Below, piece after piece: positions 23,901 to 55,965 of a stretch of DNA of 64,000 nt. The position numbers and the translations under genes were made by a program. The stretch spans positions 1-64,000 of the forward strand of contig JAQGDQ010000698.1 in the NCBI GenBank assembly GCA_030141605.1. Reading direction: 5' to 3'. Under the pieces are notes generated by a model that worked only from the letters and a program-made list of their open reading frames with translations, made no database searches and had not been told where the DNA came from. Origin of the DNA: Tubiluchus corallicola. Its lineage: Eukaryota; Priapulida; Priapulimorpha; Priapulimorphida; Tubiluchidae. How positions within the stretch are numbered: the stretch's first letter is position 1; each line of letters opens with the position of its first letter.

Positions 23901-26900
23901 GCCAATAGCCACCAAACTACGTTTTCTGCAAAGATTCTGATGCAGCTTGTCTTGTAACTCAATGAAACTATTATAAGATTCCTAAACAAAAAATATAAGC
24001 CAAAATCATGTCATGCCAGTAGTAAAATAATCACAAACAATTGATGATCAAAAACAAAAATCATGAAATATAGTAATAAATTTATGAGTTTGCTGAGATT
24101 GAATTTCACTGAAAATGGAAACAAGAAAAACTCACAGGAGTAAAAGTTATATTCCTGAGAACTGCAGCAACACAGTGTGGTCGGACAACAGATGTCTGAA
24201 AAATGAAACAGGTTATTAATTAACTCAGTTTGTGACATTTTGTAACTACTTTCTCTCTGTCAGAAGTTAATTGAATAGGAAAAGACTGCTTCAGAGCAGA
24301 GGACCAGTTCCTTGAACATGCCGAGGAATGATCTTTAGATGTTCTGAACGACAAAAACAAGACATGCTCTAACCTAATCAGTGACACATTGAAACATTTT
24401 GTGAGTGCCTTTCTGCTGAGGTCCTGAAATCTGTTACTCGATGAAACCAAATCACTTCAGATGGCCAATAACCACCATCAAGACCTGGAGAAAAGGTGTT
24501 TATTTGGTATATTGTAATTTTATATAGGAGAGGACCATTGATACTGCAAGTAGATGACCTTCAGCTCAGACTAAGTGATATACGGTTAATTGATAAGAAC
24601 GCAATTGGTTTTTTCTTTGACGATTAATCTACCAAAGGCTTTTTGTTCTAAGTCAATTAACTGACTACGATAGTTACCGGTAACTGACTAGCCAACAGAC
24701 GTTACATCCCTCCTACCCAATACTTTAGAATGTTAGTTTGCACTTTAGTCTACCCTTGAAGCCCACTACGTCATTGCTCTACCATAGATAAAATCAGCTA
24801 GTATCGAGACACAGACTAAAATGCCACGTGTTAAGATAAAATATTATGATTAAGCATGATGGTAATGCTTCAAATGTTACCAGTTTTTGTTAACAGTGTG
24901 TTGCTTTATTTAACTTTGCCTCTTTGCACATATTTTGAATTATGACCTAAGAGTGACCTTTTGGATCTTTATCATTAAACCATGTCATCTTGCATTTTTG
25001 TGAAGATAACCTTGATTGCTTAAAACAGTAATGCCTGCGTATATAGTACAGTTAGCAAATCCATATCATACCGATGGCTTTATGTAAAGCTTTTGCATTT
25101 CATCACTTGTTGGTGAAACAGCCTTGTATGTTGGAGCCTCGATCTTTTGTTTAAAGACTTGTAATCCCCTAACCAAACCTTCCAGGCACAAAAGGTCATA
25201 TCTGAAACAAGAATTTGGATTTTGCTAATGCAAGTTTTGAGTAGGCAGTCATTTAGCCTAAAATGTAACAAAGTGGGCACGGTGGGTGCTTAACAAATGA
25301 AGTTAAGCAACATTAGGTCTGGTCAATAAGTGGACAGGCAACTGCCAAAAACTGCTTCTGGGTGGTTTCTGTTTCACTGGTCATACTGCCCTCACTGAAA
25401 AAAAGAGGCACAAACATTCAAATGTGACAAAACACCTTTGCCGGTTAATAACCTCATATTATGGTATTATTTTTCATAATCGGCAGCTATGCGTCTTGCT
25501 AAAACCAAGTTGGCCTTGCTACTGAGTGCTCTAACTGCACTACACTATAATAGTGTCACGCCTAAAACAAATGACACACTTAAAAAACACAACTGTCAGT
25601 AATAGCAAGTAATCTTGGAGTTACTATCAAAAATTTTTGTACTACTGTGAGATAACTACTGTGAGATGAGGGATGACTGCATTTACTTTGAATGTTTTCA
25701 CCAAGTCCAACTCCATCAGCACAAGCCTCGTCTAGATCCAGATCCTCACCATAGTTCCAATATTGTAAATTCTTGGATATTTTAATGTTGTTTGTAGGTA
25801 AAAAATTAGGTTTAGCTTCACTTTTGCACACATCATGTTGGCTTTCTAACTTGTATTCAGCTCTTTTGTTAAAGATGGTTATTATTTGCTCAGCCCTCTA
25901 GCTGCTTTCTAGCTAAAACCTGTGGAACCTGGTAGGACTCAGCCATTATCCTTACTGATTGTGATTTTGCTCTAGATTTTTTTAAATGCAATCACTTTGG
26001 TTCTATCAGGCACCTGCAAGCCAGTGTCTTGAAGACTATTCCTAATTTTCAACTTTCATCACCAATTCGTACATGCCAAATTTTACAACTTTTTTCATAA
26101 TAACATCTTGAAAATAGCCTATGCAATCGATCAAGTAAATTCGAAAGCAGCGCACCTTTTCCAAATGCATATTAAACACACGGAACAAAAATAATAACAT
26201 TTACACGTATACAAAAACTTACCTGTTTGCTGGTACTTCAATTTTATAAATAACTGCATCAGATGCTTCTTTTGCCTTCTCACCACTGCCAGTTTCACGA
26301 ATAATCATGTCTTTTTCTGAAGTAACTTCATCTAATTCCAGACCATACTCAAAACACAGGTCATCAAAGTCATCATCAGCTGAAAAAATTATTTTAATTA
26401 TCACTACATCTCCCCAATATAATGAAAATCACTTAAAAATCTTTTACGCAAACGTATTTCTTTCTATTTTTTATAATAGTGTCAATTGACAATAGACGAA
26501 TTTTTTATTCTCACAAATTGTTCCAAACACGACCCGATGCTACTTTAGGTAAGACCTACAACAGAAAAGACCTACAATACAAATTCCTTGCGTCATTTCT
26601 CATGAAAATGGAGCACATTGTTTTCTATGGCGCATTTCACAGTGAGGAGAGAGCACGGTCGGCAAAATTCATTGTGAGGAAATTCTGCCGCCTGCTAGAA
26701 GCTATGCTTCTCCTTCTCTTGAGGAATTTTGCAACATGGTAGAAATACTGCATGTTCCATTTTCGTGAGGAATCCTCGCGGAATTCACTCTTAAATTTAA
26801 ACCACTCAATTACTTCTTTCTTATTTAATGAACAACAATTAACACATTTCAGCATAAAATTCTAAGATTTAATCTCTCTTTCAACAGACTGATGATTTTA

Positions 26901-29900
26901 TGTTTTATTAATGCAACATCGATGGCTATATTTGTGAAAAAGGCAAAAAATGTATTTTATATAAACGTGTATTTTCAGATTTTGAAGTGGTTAGTAGAAC
27001 TTTACTAAAAAAACAAACAGGTTTGACATTACATTGACTAACATTTATTAGAATATTTGCATATTAGAAATGTGTCAATATAACTTAATTTAGACATGGT
27101 TATACAGTATAAAACTCACAAAGTAGCTACAGTTAATTTGGCGCACAGAAAAAACTGCACGGTTTCACTGTGAAATGAACTTTCTTGCTGCATGGAATTT
27201 TGAGAAAAATCTGAAATTTTCAAAAAAATTCGAATCTTCTGACATCAATTTCTTGTGTCCTCACTGTGAAATGGGCCTCATGAAGAATGAACAAATGATA
27301 CAGTCTGTACAATTTACAGATTACTTCTATGGTAAACATGGCCCTAAATACATTTACAGAGGTTTCATAAGATAGCTGTGGGTTGAGCCTTTGAGGTGAA
27401 TTGTGAAAGGTACAATTTTTAGTTTTCATTATTAATTTTACTTTTGTTTACTGTTTCGGTAAATTTAAGACTGATTTTGAGATTCTTTGTTCCACAATTT
27501 TTTTAATTTACAATATTTACATGCACACATTATTATCACAGAACTTCAGCCTTGTCACGCATGTTAAGCAGTGCTCAGGATAAAATGCATATTGGCTTAA
27601 TTCTGAGCAAAAACCCATTAGAAATCAAAACGTAGGGTACAAAAACATAACGAATCATATTGAGTCATAGTCATAGTCATTTATTTCACCATACACATTT
27701 ACAGGTTACATATACAATATCAGTGAAAGGGCCTACAATGGATATAATACAAATAAAAAATATTGCACAGAAAAGCCTCAAGCACTATTTACTTATACAC
27801 GAATGTAAATGTGTTGTGGGCAATCAAAAAGCAGGGCTTGTTAGATTGTCCCACACAGTGATAGAGAAAAAAAAAGTAATGGAGATAATCTGAAAATTTA
27901 AAGTGAATCGTGATAAAAAAAACCTTAGTGCTTAAAATGGAATGATGTAATGAATGAAACTCATATATGGAATGATATAAAAGATAGAAAGACTATTATT
28001 TTTTAATAGTATGTAAAATTAAAATAACTTGATTAAGTTAACACCACTGTTTTGCAACTACTCTGAGGATTGAGAATAAAAGCAGCATGTTGAAAACGTC
28101 TTAGATCCAGAAACTGAGTGCAAAAATGAGACAAATAAGTGAAATTTCTTCATTAATTTTAATTTTATCCGAAGTTGAAGAATAACAACCGAATAATCGA
28201 CAGTATGTTTTGCGATGAGACGACAAATGGAACTTTGAATCTATGTAAAATATTACACAATTACAGACTTAAAATATCATGAAGTGCATTAGTGGAATGT
28301 CATTTACTTATGCTTTTAGACACAAATTTCAGTATGGTAACATTGAAAAATCAATGACTCTGAAAAATCTACCTTAATCAAAAATGCAGAAAATACAACA
28401 GCACTAAAAAAACTGAGGATAAGAAGTTTCTCCATGATTACACTTTACGCATTGCAAACAATTTTAGGGGGATAAATACCCGTTGCACTAAAATTTTGTC
28501 TGAAGCACTGAAAATAATCTAGTCTATAAATTGCTAAAGCAAAATGTACACTGTATTTTTTATAATTACATTGCAAAGCTATAAGCTATACAATGCCGAC
28601 CGTTATAATATTTAAAAGCAGAGCTCTGCTTTTTTATTTCAATGATTCAAGGTGAAAGTATCATAATAGTCCACTTAAATTCCAATGGAAAATGTATATG
28701 TTGTACAAAGTTTCAATATATGAACACGCAAAGAGCAAAATGAAAACCAAGTGCATTATACTAATAACAAAATGAAAAATTAAGGTAAAGCATAACATGG
28801 AAATCTCAAAAATTTGGATTAGAACTGTTTCTTAAGAAAGTAAAATTCAGAATGTTGCAGCTTACATTTAAGAAAAACTTTCCACTTTTTCACCCTTCAT
28901 AACTTGTTGCAATAAATGAAATCCATGCCTAGGATTCATGGTTTTCTAAAATTAGATGGAGTGAAAAGGCAATGTTGTCATTTGAAGTATAACTTTTGCT
29001 AGAGGTGCAAAAACAAGTAACAGTACAGAACAACGCATTACATGAAAGTATTGCTGAAACAGTTGCAAATCTATCACGTCCTCAATATTTAGTAAGAAAG
29101 CTTGGTTGTCTTGCACAGCTTGCGATCGAAGCAGTGACCTGAAAACTTTGGAATTAATTTTTTCATTATAAATACTGAATGCATGGAAATTCATTGGACC
29201 TCAGCCCGCCAAACCCACTGGATAATCCAAGAACATGCCATTGATAAATATTTAAGAAACAGATTTGTGAAACATATGCAAGATGTGTTGTGTTTGAGGA
29301 CCAGGACACTACGACTGCTGCTCTGAGATAGGAGGCTGTGCGAGACAACAAAGGCTTACACACTAAATTTTGAGGATTGAGGAAAATTACAGCAGTTTCA
29401 GAAATTTTTAGATGTAATAAATTGTTCTGTAATGTTACTCTCCTAGCAAAAACTCATGTACCATCCTGCATTTTGCCGTTATCTTTAACCACAACATAGC
29501 AAAATTAATTTCTTTTCTCACAGAAAGTTTCACTGTCTTAAACTTTCCCGCAATTGTGATGGGTTTATGATGAGTGCAACTCAAGACAATAGTGTACGAA
29601 TGAATGTGTATACACTCGTACAGAGAAACACTTCTGCAAATGCAAAACATGCAAACAGAAGTTTGTGCATATGCATGTCTGCACGCACGCAGTGAAAACC
29701 CGGCCTGATGCACGATAACGACCCTGTGACAAGCCGGTACGAGACACAAAACTTGTCTTGAATATGATTTCTTGCAAAGATCACTTCCCAAGATGCCAAG
29801 TAGGTATGGGTTAAAAATTTAAAACTAACATTAACAAAACCGACTTACACATAACTTTCTCCAAAGCCTTCCATAAGTGATCTCGATAAACAGAAACAAT

Positions 29901-29906
29901 AGGCAT
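16024..29906 (-). CDS. FARSB: Phenylalanyl-tRNA synthetase beta subunit, cytosolic
   Basis: Fifteen coding exons from the 5' end: 29849-29906, 26223-26379, 25072-25201, 24136-24195, 23775-23981, 22614-22793, 21784-21845, 21619-21670, 20856-20917, 20152-20359, 19412-19492, 18666-18758, 18001-18118, 16511-16663 and 16024-16175. All junctions keep phase and total 1773 bases, 590 aa, against about 589 in human. FARSB pairs with FARSA as an alpha2-beta2 enzyme that charges tRNA-Phe in the cytosol. The ATG at 29906 gives MPIVSVYRD, matching the family N-terminus, and an in-frame TAG sits just upstream, which fixes the start. The gene looks intact and functional. It lies head-to-tail downstream of POLG. 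Introns hold transposon debris only. Confidence 0.96.
21619..24195 (-). other. FARSB: FARSB exons 4-8: B3/B4 editing-type domain
   Basis: Residues 116-302. Recognisable blocks are [83 protein letters not shown] and TRNVFIE. In this family the B3/B4 domain hydrolyses tyrosine mischarged on tRNA-Phe. The blocks are all present and unbroken. Confidence 0.88.
25270..25372 (+). repeat. 5S rRNA-derived fragment (pseudogene or SINE3-like)
   Basis: In the FARSB intron between exons 2 and 3, antisense to the gene, gaagttaagcaacattaggtctggtcaataagtggacaggcaactgcc follows the 3' half of animal 5S rRNA from the box A region (GAAGTTAAGCAGC) through box C (GGTTAGTACTTGGATGGG) to GGGTG. The 5' third is not recognisable, so it is not a working 5S gene. 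Confidence 0.6.
26594..27125 (+). repeat. Dispersed repeat, copy A (FARSB intron 1)
   Basis: Base-by-base similarity to 62694-63262 runs along the whole stretch, for example aaaatggagcacattg, tgcatgttccattttcgtgagga, gattttatgttttattaatg and tcagattttgaagtggtt. Near 26633, catttcacagtgagga recurs inverted at about 27258-27275 as cctcactgtgaaatg, suggesting terminal inverted repeats of a longer non-autonomous DNA element. Confidence 0.75.
27662..28000 (-). mobile_element. Probable retroposon 3' tail
   Basis: The minus strand reads ggtgaaataaatgactatga followed by further ctatga units. AATAAA followed by a short tandem tail is typical of the 3' end of CR1/L2-like retroposons. No reverse transcriptase motif was seen; the 5' limit is arbitrary. 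Confidence 0.35.
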
Positions 29907-31787
29907 GATCTATCTCAGAAGAACTGCAATTGGAAACACATCAACGTAGCAGCTTGCCTTGAAAATTATAAATGTTTACACTCGTACTATGATGAAATTT
30001 AGTGCAATGTTTACATAAAGTACGCAAGTCGATACTGTACGACCAAAACTTTCTAACCGGCTCAGGGGCTTTGAACTCGCAGCGCTACCTGTAGACGAAA
30101 AACTGTAAAAATTAGGATTTCCCTGTATTTGTCGGGACTCTCACGTTTGCGTCTCTCTTAAACTAAAGTAGGCAATGCTAATCAAAGTGCTCACACTGAA
30201 CAGTGATCATACCCCCACCACAAAACCAACACGTAATTTAGTAACGTTACTAAACGATAATCATATCTCGACTGGCTATTTAAATTTAGATATTTTTTAA
30301 ATGAGGTTAAATGCAAATCAGAAATGTCTCAAAGTAGAGATATTTTTAAGAAGTTATCGTATAAGATTCAGTGGTAATGTAAAGTTTAATACTTAAGATT
30401 ATAATGTGTTTATGGGAGTTAGACTAGTTAGATTAGAACGGCGATGTAGAAATCACGCCACTGAACAAACCATTCCCTAGATGATGTAGAAATTCCAGAG
30501 TGATCACGTGAGGGGAGTTGCATTGAGACGGCAAGATGTTAAGATGGGAGAGTTGCTCTTTGAGGGCTGAACGGTAAACACGTCTCAGACAAAAAGATGT
30601 TAGCTAGGCACAAAGCTGTGAAGATCTGGGTGACGTTCAATATGCTGAGTTGCGGAAATGCAGAGAGATTTTAAGCGGCGTGAAGCCTAGATAGAATTTC
30701 AAATACTTTGCAATGTGTTGTAAATATATATGCATAGAAGTATTATATTACGGTTAAATAACTTGACATGTAAAGAGTTTTTATGATGATGAGCACCAAA
30801 ACAGTTAATAGCCACCAACTAAAATAAAACGAATATTTTACATATATGTTGCTCTTGTATGCAATGATCTAGGATGAGATTATGTTAGAAGCACAGATGT
30901 AATGTGTCATGGTTAGAAGTTAGAGAACTTATTCTTGAGCTGTGTCTTCTGTGATTATATGTATCTACTTTTTCAAAAAAGCTTCTTGATATAAGCAAGA
31001 CCTTTGTTCAGAAATATAGCGATACTGTCTACCACATACATCCGTCGTCACGAGCCATAGTAAATTAAAGTAGTTCAAAAGCAAACAAAAACAAAACAAT
31101 TCCCCCAACTTCAGCAGGCTGACTATAGTCATTTACCTACAATTTTTTTAAAATATTTGTCTTAATTTAACAAGCACTTACTACTTAATAACTTACAAAT
31201 TCTTTTAAAATTAATATATATGGTGTAAATACCAGCATTGTATTACGTGACTAGTTCCTTCAGCTAATAGATTACAGATGCCAATGTGCTTGTGGGTGTC
31301 CATTAAACATGCTCCACTGTGTGAAAAAACTTGGATAATCTCATCCAAGGTTTGCTGTATTTTCTTGATAAATTTTAGTGCCAATTAGATACCATCTTTT
31401 TAAATTTATGATCTTAACCTCAAATAATCTATGACTGATAGGAGAATTCTGATAACATTTGAGGTCAATCATTTAAGAAAGTAAGCTTGTTGATGGAATG
31501 TTATGTTGCATATTCTCTTTCACTATAACCTTCCCAGCATAAGTGCATTTTTAGAAATGATTTTCTATATGGCTTTAAAAATTTCTACAATAAAATTGCG
31601 TGTATCTGAACAGTGCATCACTAATTTCAGAACACTATTAGCACGAGCGTGGAATGTGTTTTCATAAGCTGGTTGTAAAAAAACTAAAAGAAACACAAAA
31701 TTCAAAGTAAAACTGCTGTGTGTTTAACTGCTTTTTTATAAAAAAGTAAATTTATCACAGGACTTTCGCATAATATGACGAAATATG
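29907..31787. other. POLG-FARSB intergenic region, contains FARSB promoter
   Basis: About 1.9 kb between the POLG stop and the FARSB start, both minus strand. No gene or recognisable promoter motif was identified. The first 250 bases upstream of FARSB are somewhat richer in CG dinucleotides (around 30040-30140), the likely promoter side. No canonical AATAAA on the minus strand was seen close after the POLG stop. Confidence 0.4.
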
Positions 31788-50253
<18,466 letters not shown>

Positions 50254-50256
50254 CTT

Positions 50257-52873
50257 CTGAAAAATAAAATGTTAAGTCCAACAGCAGTTATAGTCAGTAT
50301 ATTTACTATTACATAGGGAAAAGTGTGAAGGATATGCAATTTTGTTTCACAGGACAGTGGTGAAACTGAAACGAGCTACTCAGCTGGGCATAGCCAACTG
50401 AAAAAGTAAAAAAGAATTCTGTGAAAACCTATGTAATTTTTTTAAATAAAAATACATAGCATTATTAAAATAGAAATATAGACCTGGTGGTTATAGCAAA
50501 CTGTTAAGTTTTCCATTAACTTTTCACTTGAAATTCAAGTTAAAGGCAAGTATGAACGTTCAAATACTTGAAGTGTAAGCAATTAAACTGCAGGGTAAAT
50601 AAGTAATTGAAGATGTGAAAATTTCAGTTTTTTTTCCTAAGACTATAAACAACTTCAGGAAATCATTGAGCACACTTGCAGTTTAGAAGATTCTTAGTAA
50701 TTGTGTGTGAGCTACCATTTTGTGTTCAAAGCCTAAAAAGCATAACCTACAAATAATGGAGACTTTGGCACAGTTTGTATATTAATCTGCCTGTAGAATA
50801 TGATTATGTCATAGGTACAGGAATAAACTACGTTACTGGCAAAATAACAACAAAAAACCGTTTTACGCTCATTTACATTCCAAAATGGGTTCTCTTTTTA
50901 TTTCCCTTATGCTGTCTATACAAGTGGGGAAACTGCAACTGCCAAAAACACCCTAAATTGTGAAATGCCAATTGTCCAATGTTCAAAGGTTTCTGCTAGT
51001 TAAGTCTAAAGCTCTGTAGGGTGCAAAGCTGGCAGTACGGCATGGTACGAAAAAAATTCTGAAAAGTACAATACGGAATTAGGTATTATTCGTACTTTAT
51101 CGAACTTTTTCCATATAATTTTTATCCAGCTTCTTGTAACTTTTCCATAGTCAGAAACTCAGCATGATGACTTGTTTCGCCGATGGATGAAGGACTTATT
51201 GTTCTCCCCTAATTAACACAGGGCACACACAATCAAAACAGCTAGATTGGTTCGTTTTGGGTGCAAAAGTGGCAACTTGTCTAGCAGCGTCAGTTGTCAT
51301 TTACAGTACATTACTTTATTGTTATTTATAAACTAGGTAGATTGCTTCCCACGTTTCATACTTATTATAATACATCGTTAAGAACTTTGCCAATCCATAC
51401 AAAACATTAAGGTTTAGTAGTTGAATATCGCTTGAGTTAAATGTTTGCTTGGCCAAAAGAAAATTCAAGACATACTGACCTAACGTAATAACCCATGTCA
51501 CCACAGCATTTAATTACTGTAAAAGCTATCACTGTCTGTGTATACAAATATGTTACCTGGAGATCAACTCATCCAGCTTAAGGCAAATTTGCTAGATCGT
51601 TGTAGAGTGTGCTACCTTTAGCAGATGTTTAGGTTGGAACACTTTAAATTTAAATCAGCATTAAAAGTATATCACTAGTGAACCCGTAATTTAAGACAAC
51701 CATTAAAAACTAGTTAATAAGCCTAACACATCACGTCTGCCACAAAATTATTAGTTAAGTAAGGGGTCGCATCTGACCATGTTCAAGATTTAATATTTTT
51801 ACCATTACAGCTGAACCAACGCAAGTTTTCGATAATTTTTCCTTATCTTTCTAATTTTACTGGCCTAAAGTTGGACATTTTTAAATCGTATTTCAGAGCT
51901 TTTTTGCTTTTCTTTTTCTTGATTAGTGTTATTCAGGGATTTTCAAAATCATGAATCCCTAACTTAAAAATACCACTGCTACTAACGAAAACTGAGACAA
52001 GCAACTAACCAACAAATATCGGGCAGGGATTAAAACGACCGTTTATTGAGATGTTCTCACCTTACTATCATTAGTTCACAAACTGTTCTATAAGTCATAC
52101 ACTTTACAGTTTCCAACATAACCGCCTAATTCAACACGTTTAGTCACTGCACGCAGACATTTTCAGTCTTAACTGCGTCGATTTTGCCATAGCTCAGTCT
52201 AAAAAACGCACCGCGTTATTCATTCTCACACGGACCAGTTTGATTGTTCCCCCAGCTCCACTACACCAGATCGGTATGAGCAAGCCAAACACTTGCGTTG
52301 TCCAGTCAACTGTGCGCTCGTCAGATATATAGGCCCATAATACTTCTGTTGATTTTCAGTTAGATTTTTGCATGACTAGTATTTAAATCTCGATTTCGTG
52401 TTTTACAGTTATAAATGCCATTTACATGTTGTGGTTTAAAGTGAATAGCCTGCAAAATTTGCTGTTGCTATTATGCACATGCATGAAAATTTTAGTACAT
52501 TTCAGGTTGCGCATTATTTTATACAAAAATTATATAATTTTGGTTTTCAGTTGTTAATTCTTTTTTTTTCATAATTTCAGTTATCATTGATGATTAACTA
52601 GCTGCTTTGTTTGAACCTGTTTAACTGGTTTTTTAAACTGCAGATAACCGTTTCGTCTTTCGCTGTACTCTCTTCGCAATATTTTAAAATCATTTATTAT
52701 GTAATATATTTGTATTATGTGCTTCAGGAAAAAATAAAGATCATGTTATGGTATGGTATTTATTACACGACTTTTTGTTTGTTATAAAGTCCTCTGTAGC
52801 AAACCCCATTTAACCATTGCTATATTGATAAGCCTAATCTAAACAAACTAAGAAAGTTAACCCTTTGTTGCAT
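50257..52873. other. Region upstream of POLG, no coding gene seen
   Basis: An untranslated first exon and the promoter of POLG should lie here, since the ATG exon is preceded by an acceptor. The block 52140-52330 has more CG dinucleotides than its surroundings and a minus-strand gtgaga donor-like site, and is the best promoter candidate, but nothing fixes it. Confidence 0.35.
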
Positions 52874-53325
52874 TTTTGTGCCATTGGCGTAGCTAGGTCT
52901 TGTGTGTGTCTAGGGGGGGGGCGTTGCTCGACCCGGGCGTTACTTTGATCAAGTGCTCTCTGAAGTGATGTAGCTTTCTGAAGCGTGCAGGGTTTAATCT
53001 ATTTCTTCCCGAGCAAACCAATTTTTTATTAGTGCTTTTAATGCTTTAATTATTTGGTAGAATTCTAGTAAAATGTGGCACTTAACGAATCTGTCAACAC
53101 AGCATGAACTGAACCTGTTTCAAACTCACAACGCGAGCAGTTTTACTACATTGCTACGCACTGCAGTCAGTATTCAAGTAAAAGGTAGATCTATTTTTTA
53201 CACAAGCACTTTAAATTATCAATGTACCCATGAATTAGTTTACGTCGGGGGTGGGGGTGTCAGGCGGCAAATTCATGTGCCGCCCCGGGCGCCTCAAACT
53301 CTGGCCATACCATTGAATTTTGTGC
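52874..53325. mobile_element. hAT-like MITE, 8-bp duplication ttttgtgc
   Basis: The element is 52882-53317 between two copies of ttttgtgc. The left end cattggcgtagctagg and the complement of the right end (caatggtatggccag) match at most positions. GC-rich runs lie near both ends (gggggggcg and cgccccgggcg) in otherwise AT-rich DNA. The open frame spanning the right half is not a gene. Confidence 0.65.
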
Positions 53326-54589
53326 TGCTTTCTGGTCTGAAATCTGGGGGTAGTTTACAAATTAATTTGCTTCTGTCTTCTTTCTCCATCTATTATTATG
53401 CAGTTCGCCACATGAGGCCGTGCTTTATTTTGTTAATTAAGGAAATGGCGATTTACTGACAAAATGAAATAAAGACCACTGAATCGGGGATGGTGATATT
53501 AGATAAAAAGACAGACAAATAGTCATTAGAATTCCGTCCACTCAAAATTCGTTGCCATAAATTTTATAGGATTTTTTTTTACTTTTATCTTCCAATTATT
53601 AATACATGTTAATTATTAATATCACTCGTTCATCATCCAAGTCACCCATTGTACATACAGCAAAGCTCGGTTTCAAAAGTGCAGAATCTTCGAACGTTGG
53701 TCTACTATAACTTCTAGTCTGTTCGCAATCTAGAGTAAATTGGTAGTTTCGTCACTGTGCATCTGTATCAATATTTACTATAGTATTCGGTCTGGTACTG
53801 ATACATTTAGCACAGACTTTTAATTTAAAAAATAATTTAATATTGGAGCAAAAAATTAGACAACACATATTCTTCGCCTTCCACTTGCCTTTCATTTAAA
53901 AAGCCAGTGACAACACGATTGTATTAACCTATTGACGGTTGACACTTACTAATTCTTTTGATATACGCGTACGTAGAGTGAACCAATGACCACAAAATAA
54001 CAATTTAGTTGCAATTTCCAATTGATAGTGAAACTGGACGACGTTATATTATACATTATTACATCTAACGTAAATTGGTTGTAATTAAAAAAGCTCTTCT
54101 TGACTTCACTGATTAGCTGTCTGAGTAGACTGAAGAATAAGGAACTGGGCTGAATTTTTCTTGCGCAAAATTTTTTCTGCGTTACTGGGAATTTCAGGGA
54201 AACACCTGGGCGAACCCGTGTACGTCTTCCTATCCTGTACAGAGGTTATATTGACGAAGTCTTGTGTTGTTTAATTCTCTAGTACGTATGCCCAAATTTT
54301 TCGTGTTTGGCTGTGATCATTCAGACGCTATCATTTCACATAAGATAAGGGTTATTGCATATCTTCAAACACTGTGAAAAAGTTAAACAATTTTTATTTA
54401 TTTATTTTGGGTTGAAGTTGTACAAATAGCTTACAAAAATGAATGCATCTCCTCTTAACGCTGTGCGAGTGGTACAGTGCAAGACAATGTATTTGTCATT
54501 ATGATTTACGATAGTGATCGACTTTTAAAGTTACTGAGACTACCCACAAATTCAACCATGAATCGCACTTAAGTTTGGTTCTATATTAC

Positions 54590-54725
54590 GTTCGATTTAT
54601 AGACAGAATACCAGTGAACCTACCATCTAGGATAGTCTGCAAGTGCAGTAGTTGCAATGCAAGATATATTGGCAAGACGTCTACACATTTTTCTGTGACC
54701 GTGAGAAAGTGTCAACATATGTATA
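54590..54725 (+). mobile_element. Penelope-like element remnant, GIY-YIG endonuclease region
   Basis: One frame reads LPSRIVCKCSSCNARYIGKT followed by STHFSVTVRKCQH. This matches the C-terminal endonuclease of Penelope-like retroelements: VYK-x-x-C-x-x-C-x-A-x-YIGKT, then a short basic stretch and a final H. The two cysteines before YIGKT and the invariant YIG are kept. The rest of the element is missing. Confidence 0.6.
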
Positions 54726-55965
54726 TTTTGTCAAAACACGTGTTCAGCTATTTTTTTACTAATTGTTGGCAGCAACAATGAAGCTTTCTCGACACAACGA
54801 ATATCAGCGACTTTAGCCCAATTAAAACGGTTTGTGTTTTTTTGTACATTACAGTACACATCGCGCAGAATCGTTGCACAGTTCAACCTGTTCAATAAAC
54901 AATAATATTGATTCCTAGAAGTTGGCTCTTTCACGTACATTACACAGTTATTTTGTTGTATTTGGAATTTTCATTAACGTTTAACGCTTCGTCGTTTTGT
55001 TTGCACAAGTACACATATATAAGTTGATCAAACATGAACTAAGTTTATTCCGGCTGAATAACTGAATACGTATCTGTAAAATTTTGTAACTGCAAAATAA
55101 CTAGTAGGCTTTAATTAATACTTTTAGAAACTTTGAAATAAATTAACATGTTTGGTACATAATTCAACTCGAGAAATTCCATATACAAGTCCTACATGGT
55201 CTCTTATAGTATACCTATATAATGTGCGAACGCTAATCAATCTTGGTATAAGTTTTACTTTAATGCTTAATGTGCTAAAAACTGAATGATGCCAGGGCGC
55301 CGAATCACATGTACACAATGTAATTAAAAACAGTCGTGAAAATTCTGACCGCTCCGTAATTTACATATTACATGTTTATATACGAATAAAACGGTGAAAT
55401 TTACATAGAAAGTTGGTTCTGGATGAATGCAAAATATTCATTAATGTATAACTAGCAGAATTTCGAACAATTCTTGAATTTTATTAATCCTACTAACAAA
55501 AATAGCTTATTTGCAAATCTGGAAACACTTAATTCGAATGTATTAATCAATATACTAAAAACTATTTGACAGTAACTCAAATTAATTCTGTGTTATCAGA
55601 GTGCAATGTCTCTAAAAAATATAATACCACTAATTTACCTTGCAATAATGAAATACAACTTGGATTTTTAGGAAAGTAGGCAAGCTTCAGATACTTAGGA
55701 ACTAAAAGCCGTTGAAATTGTCTGAAGACATTCAGACAGCAAGTAATAACGACACAATCGTCAGTATTTCGATCATTACATTTGTGAATGAAAGAAATTA
55801 ATAGACGCAATGGTCAAAAGGGCGTGACAATTAACGTCTGAGGCGCTACACCAATAATTTTCAAGTTTGGTCCGTAAATAATGTCGAAAACGCATTTAAC
55901 TCAGTTGAGTCCGTGCTAATCACACATTCACACCGAGCTTTAGTTCGTCAGCGCACCCTTTGCTC

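Larger units (their letters stand above)
25072..29906 (-). other. FARSB: FARSB exons 1-3: N-terminal region
   Basis: Exons 1-3 give residues 1-115. Landmarks are [18 protein letters not shown] at about 25-42 and [22 protein letters not shown] at about 64-85, the highly conserved PANRYDL block of eukaryotic and archaeal PheRS beta. Intron 1, about 3.5 kb, is the longest of the gene. Confidence 0.9.

Noticed and set aside
29435-29799. Overlapping minus-strand frames just downstream of FARSB exon 1
   Set aside because: They are in FARSB intron 1, have no motif, and conflict with the well-supported junction from exon 1 to exon 2.
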